Shown one piece after another: positions 15,643 to 24,279 of a DNA stretch of 42,602 nucleotides. A model generated the notes under the pieces. That model was not told where the DNA came from. It saw only the letters and a list, made by a program, of their open reading frames with translations, and searched no databases. Both the position numbers and the translations under genes were made by a program. Within the stretch, counting starts at the first letter, position 1; every line of letters starts with the position of its first letter. Origin of the DNA: Bacillota bacterium (GTDB lineage: Bacteria > Bacillota > Clostridia > Peptostreptococcales > Anaerovoracaceae); contig JALEHL010000115.1 in assembly GCA_022770665.1 (NCBI GenBank), positions 1 through 42,602 of the forward strand, read 5' to 3'.

Positions 15643-17553
15643 ATGAGATTCAAAACGTCTGAAGAACATGAAGCGTTGCGGGCAGAGATCCGGGCGTTTG
15701 CGGAAACTGAAGTGAAGCCGCAGGCTTTTCTGATGGATAAGGAAAATGAATTTCCGCATGAAGCCATCGCCAAACTTGGGAAAATGGGATACCTCGGCAT
15801 CCCTTATGAAAAGAAATACGGCGGTGCAGGACTCGATGTCCTCAGCTATGCAATCGCAGTGGAGGAGCTTGCGAGAGTGGATGGCGGGACCGGTGTGATT
15901 CTGTCGGCACATACCTCTCTGGGAGCATATCCGATTGCTGCCTATGGAACGGAAGAACAGAAGCAGAAGTATCTGGTACCGCTGGCAAAAGGAGAAAAAA
16001 TCGGAGCCTTTGGCCTGACGGAACCGAATGCAGGCAGTGATGCAGGCGGCACAGAAACGACGGCAGTTCAGGAAGGAGACTATTATATCCTGAATGGCGG
16101 GAAAATTTTCATAACGAACGGCGGAGTGGCGGATACATACGTTGTGTTTGCAGTGACGACGCCGGATATCGGGACGAGGGGAATCAGCGCCTTCATCGTA
16201 GAAAAAGGCTGGGAAGGATTCACCTTCGGCGACCACTATGACAAGATGGGAATCCGCTCCTCTGCCACAGCGGACCTGATCTTCAATGATGTGAAGGTGC
16301 CGAAAGAAAATCTGCTTGGAAAAGAAGGCGAAGGCTTTAAGATCGCCATGTCCACGCTGGATGGAGGCCGGATCGGCATTGCAGCGCAGGCGCTGGGAAT
16401 TGCACAGGGTGCATATGAGCATGCGTTGGAATATTCGAAAGAACGGATCCAGTTCGGTAAACCGATCTGTCAGCAGCAGGCAATCGCTTTCAAGCTGGCA
16501 GATATGGCAACGAAGATCCGTGCAGCCAGACTGCTGGTTTACAATGCAGCAGAGCTGAAGCAGAACCATGAGCCATATGCAATGGAAGCAGCTATGGCCA
16601 AACAGTATACCTCTGATATCTGCCTGGAGGTTGTCAACGACGCGCTGCAGATTTTCGGAGGAACCGGCTACCTGAAAGGAATGGAAGTCGAGCGCGCTTA
16701 CCGTGACGCGAAGATCTGTACCATTTATGAAGGAACCAATGAAATCCAGCGGGTGGTCATCGCATCACATATTATCGGCAAGATGCCGAAGAAAGAGGCG
16801 GCTGCACCGAGAAAGACCTCAAAAGGTGGAGAAACCGGGATCCGGAAGAAAATGATTCTGAAAGACGGAACGGTTGAAGAGCGTGTGAACAAGCTGGTGG
16901 AATGTCTGAAGGCAGACGGTTATGATTTCACTGTAGGGATTGACATTGATACACCGATTGTGGATGCGGAACGTGTTGTCAGTGCCGGAAAGGGGATAGG
17001 AAGCAGAGAAAATATGAAGCTGATCGAAGATCTGGCCAAAGCGGCAGGCGCTGCGATCGGTTCTTCCCGCCCTGTGGCTGAAACGCTGAAATATGTGCCG
17101 CTGAACCGGTATGTGGGCATGTCCGGGCAGAAATTTAAAGGCAATCTGTATATTGCCTGCGGCATATCCGGAGCGATCCAGCATCTGAAGGGAATCAAGG
17201 AAGCTTCCACCATTGTTGCCATTAACAGTAACCCAAACGCAAAGATTTTCAAGAATGCAGATTACGGAATCGTCGGAAAGCTGGAGGAGGTGCTTCCGGT
17301 ACTGACAAAGGCGCTGGACAACGGAGAGCCGAAGAAACCTGCTCCTCCTATGGTTAAAGTAAAACGTGCGATTCCTGTGAAGGAGGCGCCTTCCTGGAAG
17401 TATATGGTCTGCAGCGGCTGCGGATATGAATATGACCCGGAAGTCGGCGATCCGGAAAACGAGATTTATCCTGTCACTTTCTTTGATGTGCTGCCGGAAG
17501 ACTGGACCTGTCCGGAATGCGGAGAAAGCAAGGACGGATTCGTAGAAGCATAG
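15643..17553 (+). CDS. Fusion protein: acyl-CoA dehydrogenase, EtfA C-terminal FAD domain, rubredoxin
   Basis: ACAD motifs [14 protein letters not shown] and [10 protein letters not shown]; EtfA-C motifs [64 protein letters not shown]; rubredoxin [36 protein letters not shown]. Confidence 0.95.
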   Translation: MRFKTSEEHEALRAEIRAFAETEVKPQAFLMDKENEFPHEAIAKLGKMGYLGIPYEKKYGGAGLDVLSYAIAVEELARVDGGTGVILSAHTSLGAYPIAAYGTEEQKQKYLVPLAKGEKIGAFGLTEPNAGSDAGGTETTAVQEGDYYILNGGKIFITNGGVADTYVVFAVTTPDIGTRGISAFIVEKGWEGFTFGDHYDKMGIRSSATADLIFNDVKVPKENLLGKEGEGFKIAMSTLDGGRIGIAAQALGIAQGAYEHALEYSKERIQFGKPICQQQAIAFKLADMATKIRAARLLVYNAAELKQNHEPYAMEAAMAKQYTSDICLEVVNDALQIFGGTGYLKGMEVERAYRDAKICTIYEGTNEIQRVVIASHIIGKMPKKEAAAPRKTSKGGETGIRKKMILKDGTVEERVNKLVECLKADGYDFTVGIDIDTPIVDAERVVSAGKGIGSRENMKLIEDLAKAAGAAIGSSRPVAETLKYVPLNRYVGMSGQKFKGNLYIACGISGAIQHLKGIKEASTIVAINSNPNAKIFKNADYGIVGKLEEVLPVLTKALDNGEPKKPAPPMVKVKRAIPVKEAPSWKYMVCSGCGYEYDPEVGDPENEIYPVTFFDVLPEDWTCPECGESKDGFVEA

Positions 17554-17581
17554 GGAAAGAAAGGGAAAGGAGTGTACAAAC

Positions 17582-18790
17582 ATGTATTGTTATAGAAAAG
17601 TGACAGATGACTTATACTGGATCGGAGCCAATGATCACAGGCTGGCTCTGTTTGAGAATGTTCATCCAATTCCCAGAGGTGTGTCGTACAATTCTTATCT
17701 GCTTCTGGATGAAAAAACCGTGCTTTTTGATACCGTCGACTGGTCTACCTGCCGTCAGTTTCTGGAAAATCTGGAAAAAGTCCTTGATGGAAGGACGCTG
17801 GATTATCTGGTAATCAATCACATGGAGCCGGATCACGCCGCTTCTATCGAAGAAGTTCTGATCCGTTACCCGCAGGTGACTGTGATCAGTACAGAAAAAG
17901 CTTTTCTGCTGATGGGACAGTTCGGATTTCAGGTGGATGAAGCAAAGAGAGATGTGGTGAAAGAAGGCGATACACGCTGCTTCGGCGGACATACGGTTAC
18001 TTTCGTGGAAGCACCGATGGTCCACTGGCCGGAAGCGATGGTGACATTTGATACCAAAAACGGTGTGCTTTTCTCGGCAGATGCTTTCGGGTCCTTTGGC
18101 GCTCTGGACGGACGTCTGTTTGCAGATGAAGTGAATTTTGACCGCGACTGGCTGGATGATGCCCGCCGGTATTATACCAATATCGTGGGGAAATACGGAC
18201 CGCATGTGCAGGCTCTGCTGAAGAAGGCAGCAACCCTGGAGATTCAGTATATCTGCCCGCTGCACGGTCCGGTAATCCGCAAGGACTTCGGGTACTTCAT
18301 CGACAAATACGATAAATGGAGCCGGTACGAACCGGAGGAAAAAGGTGTGATGATCGCCTATGCATCCATGTATGGGAACACGGAAGCAGCGGCCTGCCTG
18401 CTGGCATCCAAACTGGCGGAGCGCGGCATGACCAATGTTGCAGTACATGATGTATCCAATACCCACGGATCCTATCTGATCGCGGATGCATTCAAGTACA
18501 GCAATCTGGTACTGGCTTCTGTGACATACAACCTGGGAATCTATCCGGTAATGCATAATTTCCTGATGGATATGAAGGCACTGAATCTGCAGAAGAGAAC
18601 CGTGGCTATCGTTGAAAACGGTTCCTGGGCCTGCAAGTCCGGCACGCATATGCGCAGATTCCTGGATGAGCAGATGAAGGAAATGACGATTCTGGATGAG
18701 CAGGTGACTATGGCATCCTCTCTCAATGAGGGAAATCTTGCGGATCTGGATGCTCTGGCTGACCGGATCATCGAATCCATGAATCTGTAA
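17582..18790 (+). CDS. fprA: Flavodiiron protein (FprA family A-type flavoprotein)
   Basis: Beta-lactamase-like diiron motif NHMEPDHA, later H/D ligands (APMVHWPEAM, FSADAFGSFGA, CPLHGP), C-terminal flavodoxin IAYASMYGNTEAAA. Confidence 0.95.
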   Translation: MYCYRKVTDDLYWIGANDHRLALFENVHPIPRGVSYNSYLLLDEKTVLFDTVDWSTCRQFLENLEKVLDGRTLDYLVINHMEPDHAASIEEVLIRYPQVTVISTEKAFLLMGQFGFQVDEAKRDVVKEGDTRCFGGHTVTFVEAPMVHWPEAMVTFDTKNGVLFSADAFGSFGALDGRLFADEVNFDRDWLDDARRYYTNIVGKYGPHVQALLKKAATLEIQYICPLHGPVIRKDFGYFIDKYDKWSRYEPEEKGVMIAYASMYGNTEAAACLLASKLAERGMTNVAVHDVSNTHGSYLIADAFKYSNLVLASVTYNLGIYPVMHNFLMDMKALNLQKRTVAIVENGSWACKSGTHMRRFLDEQMKEMTILDEQVTMASSLNEGNLADLDALADRIIESMNL

Positions 18791-18829
18791 GCATACAAAG
18801 AAGAATATGGAAAATAAGTGAATAATCTG

Positions 18830-18863
18830 GAGACCATATGTATATTCATATGGTCTCTTTTTT
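18830..18863 (+). terminator. Intrinsic terminator after the flavodiiron gene
   Basis: GAGACCATATG-tatatt-CATATGGTCTC-TTTTTT, perfect 11-bp stem. Confidence 0.9.
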
Positions 18864-18983
18864 ATGAAACAAACACTTGGAAAAGAAGAGATGAATCTTG
18901 CGTGAGGATTGATTTGACTGCATTGGCGGTGAACGAATATCACTGCTACAATAAGTTCAAATTTAAAAAGGAGGACCAGTTTT

Positions 18984-19478
18984 ATAATTGAAGTGCATCA
19001 TTTATGCAAACGGTACGGAACGCAGACTGCATTGGACGATGTATCCTTTACGATCGAAAAAGGACATGTTTACGGCCTGCTGGGGCCAAATGGAGCAGGA
19101 AAGTCCACGACCATGAATATCCTGACGGGATGTCTGGCGGCGACTTCCGGTGAAGTGAAGAGCGGAGGCAATGACATTTTCGAAGATTCACGGAAGGCAA
19201 AAAAACTGATCGGGTACCTGCCGGAAAATTCGCCGCTTTATCAGGATATGACCGTAAGAGAGTATCTGCTTTTCGTGGCAGAAGCAAGGGAGGTTCCCAA
19301 AGCCGAGCGGGGAAAACAGACCGATCGTGTCATGGCGCAGACCGGGACCGCGGATGTGGCGGAACGACTGATCCGTCATCTTTCGAAGGGATATCGCCAG
19401 CGTGTAGGTATCGCCCAGGCGCTTCTGGGGAATCCGTATCGTCAGCTGCCGGCAGAAACAGCCGGAACACGATGGTAA
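18984..19478 (+). pseudogene. Truncated ABC transporter ATP-binding protein
   Basis: Has Walker A GPNGAGKSTT and signature LSKGYRQRVGIAQALLGNP, then goes out of frame (YRQLPAETAGTRW*) before Walker B; expected start position is ATA (18984) rather than ATG. Confidence 0.8.
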
Positions 19479-20748
19479 AACGGAAACAGAAGTATCCATT
19501 GAAGCAGAAAACGGTGAAGGGGATGAAACACTGCTGCATCTTCTGGAAAACTATAAGGATCTGTCCTCCCATGTAAAGGTAGAACAGGTGGATCCGGTGG
19601 AAAATCCAAATTTTGCCAATAAATATGCGGGCTCAGATGCTCATACGAACAGCCTGGTGGTAGTATGTGGAGAACGTTCCCGATATGTCGATTACTATGA
19701 TATCTATGAGAGCGAATACAGCTATTCGGATACCGCAGGATATACACAGTCTACGGCGTTCAACGGAGAAGGTGCGCTGTCATCTGCCATTCATTTTGTG
19801 ACATCCGGGCAGGTAATCACAACCTATGCGCTGGAAGGCCACGGAGAATCGGAGCTCGCTTCCGGACTGGGAACTGCTGTGGAAGAGGCCGGCATGACAG
19901 TAAACTCTCTGCGTCTGCTGACGAAAGGTGATGTTCCGTCTGACTGCCGCTGCCTGATCATCAACGGCCCGACTGCGGATATTTCCAGCGGGGAGGCAGA
20001 TATTCTCCGTTCCTATCTGAAAAATGGAGGCCGTCTGCTGCTGCTCACGGACTGTACCAGTGAAAGTCTGCCGAACCTTTATGGTGCCATGGAGGATTAC
20101 GGTGTGAAACCGGTAGAAGGTATGGTTGTGGAAGGAAACAGCAATTACTTCATGCAGAACTACGCCAACTATCTATTACCGGAAATTGAAAGCCACGATA
20201 TAACACAACCGCTGGTATCCTCCGGATATTATGTCCTGACTCCGTTCGCCCACGGACTTTCGGTGGATGAGGAAACAGCGTCGGAGGCTGGGGCAGAGGT
20301 TTCCGTACTGCTTCAGACTTCCACAAATGCCTATGTGAAACAGACCTGGCAGGAATCGGACACTGCAGAGCAGAGTGAAGAGGATATTGACACAGACGAA
20401 GGTTTCCCGCTAGGTGTGGCGATCACTGCAGAGAGAGCAGAAGACGGGGTCACAGCGAGCGTAGAAAATGCCCAGACCAGGATCGTGTGGTATGCAAGCA
20501 CCTATCTGGGATATGATCAGATGAATGAAATCGTGTCCGGTGCAAATTATGATCTTCTGGTGAATTCCATGAACTGGATCTGTGAGCAGGAAGAGTCTAT
20601 CACGATTCATCCGAAATCGATGGATCAGTCCTATCTGACACTTACTGCAGCCCAGAGCAGCCGGTGGACTGCTGTGATGGTGGTACTGATTCCTGCAATA
20701 TTTCTGATTGCCGGTTTTGTTATGTGGCACAGACGAAGAAGATTATAG
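19440..20748 (+). pseudogene. GldG-like ABC-type auxiliary protein, N-terminally truncated
   Basis: In-frame coding sense can be read upstream of the called start (EHDGKTETEVSIEAENGEGDETLLHLLENYKDLSSHVKVEQVDPVENPNFANKY); C-terminal TM WTAVMVVLIPAIFLIAGFVMWHRRRRL; N-terminal part missing. Confidence 0.65.
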
Positions 20749-20759
20749 GAGGACAAGAT

Positions 20760-21353
20760 ATGACAAGAGCCTGTAAACTGCTGATCCTGCTTCTGATGCT
20801 TGCACTGATGATACTTCTTTATGCCGACGTAGTAAACAATGCGGCAGAAGAGGATGCCGAGGAAAATGATGAAAGCGAGCTGACTGTACTGGCATCCTTT
20901 GATCCGGAAGATGCCGAATCGGTATCCTGGACCTTTGAAGGGGAAAGCGGGAAAGAAAGCTACAGCCTGAAGAAAGAGGAAGGAACCTGGGTCTGGCCGG
21001 AGAATGCAGGACTGAAGCTGGATCAGGAAGCGGTTGACAGTCTGCTGCGGTCTGCAGCGGAACCGAGTGCGGAGCGTGTGTTTACGCCGGAAAATGTCGC
21101 CGATCTGTCGGAATACGGAATGGATGAGCCTGCCTGCTCTGTGACGATTACGTTTTCAGAAGAGAGCGGACAGGAACCGGTCACAATCCGGATCGGAGAT
21201 TATAACAGCATAGCCTGCGGCTATTATATCATGGTGGACGGAGACTGCCGGAGCGGTCTGACAGACGGCACACTGGCGGAAATGTACAGCCGCTCGCCGG
21301 AAACACTGGAATATGTGGAAGAAGCCGGGGATTCGGAAGAAGAAACGGAATAA
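20760..21353 (+). CDS. DUF4340-like protein
   Basis: N-terminal TM then SVSWTFEGESGKESYSLKKEEGTWVWPENAGLKLDQEAVDSLL typical of GldG-associated DUF4340 proteins; ATG at 20760 with upstream aggagg. Confidence 0.7.
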   Translation: MTRACKLLILLLMLALMILLYADVVNNAAEEDAEENDESELTVLASFDPEDAESVSWTFEGESGKESYSLKKEEGTWVWPENAGLKLDQEAVDSLLRSAAEPSAERVFTPENVADLSEYGMDEPACSVTITFSEESGQEPVTIRIGDYNSIACGYYIMVDGDCRSGLTDGTLAEMYSRSPETLEYVEEAGDSEEETE

Positions 21354-21512
21354 TCATTATGCAGGCTGCCGGGTGTCCGGTACGATGCTCCGGCAGCTTG
21401 TTCTCACAAAAAAACTTTAAAATACAAAAAAAGATAGTGCAAAGTCTTCAAAAGTATGCTAATATAGAACAGTGGTTTACTGATGCCACGCTTTGTATTT
21501 CATATCCCATGT

Positions 21513-21588
21513 GGGGCATTAGCGCAGCTGGGAGCGCACCACACTGGCAGTGTGGGGGTCAGGGGTTCGAATCCCCTATGCTCCACCA
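21513..21588 (+). tRNA. tRNA-Ala (GGC), CCA encoded
   Basis: GGGGCAT acceptor, anticodon arm CCACA-CTGGCAG-TGTGG, T-arm ggggttcgaatcccc, ATGCTCC-ACCA. Confidence 0.95.
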
Positions 21589-21601
21589 GATTGAAAATTT
21601 A

Positions 21602-21630
21602 ACCGCTGTATCGTCGGCGGTTATTTTTTT
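21602..21630 (+). terminator. Intrinsic terminator after tRNA-Ala
   Basis: accgctgtatcgtcggcggttattttttt. Confidence 0.7.
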
Positions 21631-21736
21631 ACGCCGTTTTCTGTTCCGCAGATGGCAGGCAGATACCGGAAGAAACCCTTTCATGCCATGCAGCCCGCTT
21701 TTTGCAAAGTTTTAGCGGAATCAGAAAGAATTTTGC

Positions 21737-21765
21737 TTGCATTTCAGTACATAAGATGATATAAT
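21737..21765 (+). promoter_or_regulatory. Promoter of the cold-shock gene/leader RNA
   Basis: TTGCAT-17-TATAAT. Confidence 0.7.
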
Positions 21766-21794
21766 GACAGCGTATTCAGGATATAGACGTGGAT

Positions 21795-21857
21795 AGTGCA
21801 TCTGATGCGGTGTTTCATTGTTGGGTATTTGAAACACGTTCAGGTGCTTTTCTTTTA
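21795..21857 (+). terminator. Terminator-like hairpin inside the csp leader
   Basis: agtgc..ctga..GTGTTTCA-ttgttgggtatt-TGAAACAC..tcaggtgct-tttctttta. Confidence 0.65.
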
Positions 21858-21911
21858 TTCTTTGGGTATATTCCGGGGGTACAAATTTAAAAAAATTGGA
21901 GGTACCTGATT

Positions 21912-22124
21912 ATGAGTACTGGTACAGTGAAATGGTTTAACGCAGAAAAAGGCTACGGCTTCATTACCGATGAAGCAAACGGAAGCGACCTTTTCGTACA
22001 CTTTTCCGCCATCAATGCAGAAGGCTACAAGACGCTCAACGAAGGACAGAAGGTTACTTTTGACGTAGAACAGGATCCAAAGAATGCTGATAAATTAAGA
22101 GCAGTGAACGTCACCGTAATCTAA
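21912..22124 (+). CDS. Cold-shock protein (CspA family)
   Basis: [31 protein letters not shown]. Confidence 0.98.
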   Translation: MSTGTVKWFNAEKGYGFITDEANGSDLFVHFSAINAEGYKTLNEGQKVTFDVEQDPKNADKLRAVNVTVI

Positions 22125-22162
22125 GAAGCGGCGGCTGCCCGAAATCGCGTACATATGGATAC

Positions 22163-22201
22163 TGCAGACATCACCGGTTTGCTGCCGGTGGTGTTTTTTT
22201 C
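22163..22201 (+). terminator. Intrinsic terminator after csp
   Basis: acatcaccggtttgctgccggtggtgttttttt. Confidence 0.85.
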
Positions 22202-22387
22202 TGGGAAGAAATACAAAACAGGCGTTTCACTGAAAATTGAATTATTTAAAATGCAGTTCAGACAAATCCGAGAAATATAGCAAACTGTTTATATAAAAAA
22301 AGTTAAAATTGCATATTTTAAAATGGTCACTTTTGGTGTATGATATAGATGTCAACTAAAAAAGAAAAAAGGACGGAAGAAAAAATC

Positions 22388-22906
22388 ATGGAAAATACAA
22401 GAAGTAAAACATATAATTTAGTCATTACTGCACTGTTTATTGCTCTGACCTATGTTGCGACCTGGCTGATCAATATCCGCCTGCCGCTTGTAGGAAGCGG
22501 CGGTCTGATCCATCTGGGCAATGTGCCTCTGTTTGTGGGGGCGATGCTGTATGGAAGGAAAACCGGTGCGCTGGCAGGCGCTTTCGGAATGGGACTGTTC
22601 GATCTGTTCAGCGGCTGGACTGCGTGGGCGCCGTTTACTTTCGTGATCGTCGGCGCGATGGGGTATGTCGTTGGTCTGATGGCAGAGAAGAAGCCGTTTA
22701 AGAATGCGACCGTAAACAATGTGATATCCATTCTGATCGCACTGGTGATCAAAGTCGTGGGGTACTACTTTGCCGAAGTGATTCTTTTCGGAAACTGGGT
22801 GGCTCCGCTGGGATCCGTTCCCGGAAATGTTCTGCAGGTAGGCGTTGCCGGAATCATTGTTCTGGTTTTCATCCAGCAGCTGAGAAAATATGTGAAAGCG
22901 ATTTAA
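22388..22906 (+). CDS. ECF transporter S component
   Basis: YNLVITALFIALTYVATWLINIRLPL..GGLIHLGNVPLFVGAMLYGRKTGALAGAFGMGLFDLFSGWTAWAPFTF is the ECF S-component pattern; ATG 22388 chosen over the track start. Confidence 0.85.
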   Translation: MENTRSKTYNLVITALFIALTYVATWLINIRLPLVGSGGLIHLGNVPLFVGAMLYGRKTGALAGAFGMGLFDLFSGWTAWAPFTFVIVGAMGYVVGLMAEKKPFKNATVNNVISILIALVIKVVGYYFAEVILFGNWVAPLGSVPGNVLQVGVAGIIVLVFIQQLRKYVKAI

Positions 22907-22916
22907 GCAGATTCTG

Positions 22917-22951
22917 CCGGGCGGGTCATTTCGTCTGCCCGGATCTTTTTA
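22917..22951 (+). terminator. Intergenic terminator-like hairpin between ECF-S and aminotransferase genes
   Basis: ccgggcgggtcatttcgtctgcccggatcttttt. Confidence 0.6.
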
Positions 22952-22973
22952 TGATTTCAGGGAGGGAAGTATT

Positions 22974-24107
22974 ATGTATCAGATTATGACAGCAGGACCG
23001 ACGCAGGTCAGAGAGAATGTAAGGATGGCACGGAGCCTGGAGTGCACCAATCCGGACCTGGATCCGGCCTTTTTTGATTTTTACAGAGAAACCTGCCAGC
23101 TGCTTTCAGAGGCAGTAAATACGGAAAACAAGGCACTGATCCTTGGAGGGGAAGGAATTCTGGGACTGGAGGCAGCCTGTGCTTCTCTGACAGAACCGGG
23201 TGATCGTGTACTTGTGATTGATAATGGAGTCTTCGGAAAGGGGTTCGCGGATTTTGTAAAAATCTATGGCGGCACGCCGGTGTCCTTTGTATCTGATTAT
23301 CACCGTCCGGTAAAGCTTGCGGATCTGGAAGCGTTTCTGGAAAAAGACAGTGATTTCAAATATGCGACGGTGGTTCATCTGGACACGCCAAGCGGTGTTA
23401 TCAATGATGTGGAAGAAATCAGCAAGCTGCTGGACCGTTATCACATCATGACGGTCGCAGATTCTGTGGCGGGACTGTTTGGCGAGAAGCTCGATCTTTC
23501 CAACAGCAAAATCGATATTCTCTGCGGCGGCTCGCAGAAAGCTCTTTCCTGCCCGCCGGGCCTGACAATGCTGTGGGTCAGCGACAGGGCATTCGCAGCG
23601 ATGGAAAACCGGAAAACGCCGATTGCGGCATTTTATGCGAACATCCTGAATTTCAAGGATTATTACGAAAATCAGTGGTTCCCGTATACGATGCCGATCA
23701 GTGACATTTACGGACTGCGGGCTGCACTGGATAATTATTTTGAGATGAAAGACACCATTTATGAGCGTCATGCGCGGATTGCTGCTGCAACACGGGCAGC
23801 TCTGCAGAAGGGCGGGCTGAAACTGTATCTGGAAGATGGATTCTCCAATAATGCGACGGCTGTAATGGTTCCGGAAGGCATCACGGATCAGGAAATCCTG
23901 GAAGGGATGAGGAAGGACTATAATATTATGATCTCCGGGTGCTTTGATGTGCTGGCTGGTGTCGTGGTACGGATCGGGCATATGGGAGAAAATGCGTATG
24001 AGGATAAAATGGAAGCGACCCTTGCAGCACTGCAGGGAACACTGGAAAAGAAAAAGATTCCGGTTGCGTGCAACATGGCGGAAGCCTTCCGAAGCGAACT
24101 GAAATAA
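22974..24107 (+). CDS. Class V PLP-dependent aminotransferase (alanine-glyoxylate aminotransferase-like)
   Basis: MTAGPTQVRENV, GEGILGLEAACASL, ADSVAGLFGEKLDL, PLP lysine region CGGSQKALSCPPGL. Confidence 0.9.
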   Translation: MYQIMTAGPTQVRENVRMARSLECTNPDLDPAFFDFYRETCQLLSEAVNTENKALILGGEGILGLEAACASLTEPGDRVLVIDNGVFGKGFADFVKIYGGTPVSFVSDYHRPVKLADLEAFLEKDSDFKYATVVHLDTPSGVINDVEEISKLLDRYHIMTVADSVAGLFGEKLDLSNSKIDILCGGSQKALSCPPGLTMLWVSDRAFAAMENRKTPIAAFYANILNFKDYYENQWFPYTMPISDIYGLRAALDNYFEMKDTIYERHARIAAATRAALQKGGLKLYLEDGFSNNATAVMVPEGITDQEILEGMRKDYNIMISGCFDVLAGVVVRIGHMGENAYEDKMEATLAALQGTLEKKKIPVACNMAEAFRSELK

Positions 24108-24147
24108 GGAGAATCGGTAAAGAATCGGTTAATATTTTATGAAATAT

Positions 24148-24184
24148 ACTGCTCTGGGTGACAAACAGAGCAGTTTTTTTCTTT
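24148..24184 (+). terminator. Intrinsic terminator
   Basis: actgctctgggtgacaaacagagcagtttttttctttt, 9-bp stem. Confidence 0.85.
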
Positions 24185-24279
24185 TCTGCGATTTCCAAAA
24201 AAAGAAAACTGTGTTAAACTTAATTTTACGGCTGAAAAGAAATGCAAAACAGAACAGAAAAGAGGGTATCAGAATAGAA

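Noticed and set aside
17612-18943. 443-aa minus-strand ORF antisense to the flavodiiron gene
   Set aside because: Fully antisense to a clear FprA protein; Cys/His/Ile-rich low-sense translation, no motifs.
21359-21715. 118-aa + strand ORF
   Set aside because: Overlaps tRNA-Ala(GGC) and its terminator; no protein features.
22200-22387. Possible riboswitch in the AT-rich leader before the ECF S-component
   Set aside because: No conserved motif of any riboswitch class recognised and no terminator-type expression platform before the gene.
24139-24279. N-terminal extension of the MATE ORF in the track
   Set aside because: Crosses a strong intrinsic terminator (24148-24184); ATG 24280 gives a normal MATE N-terminus.
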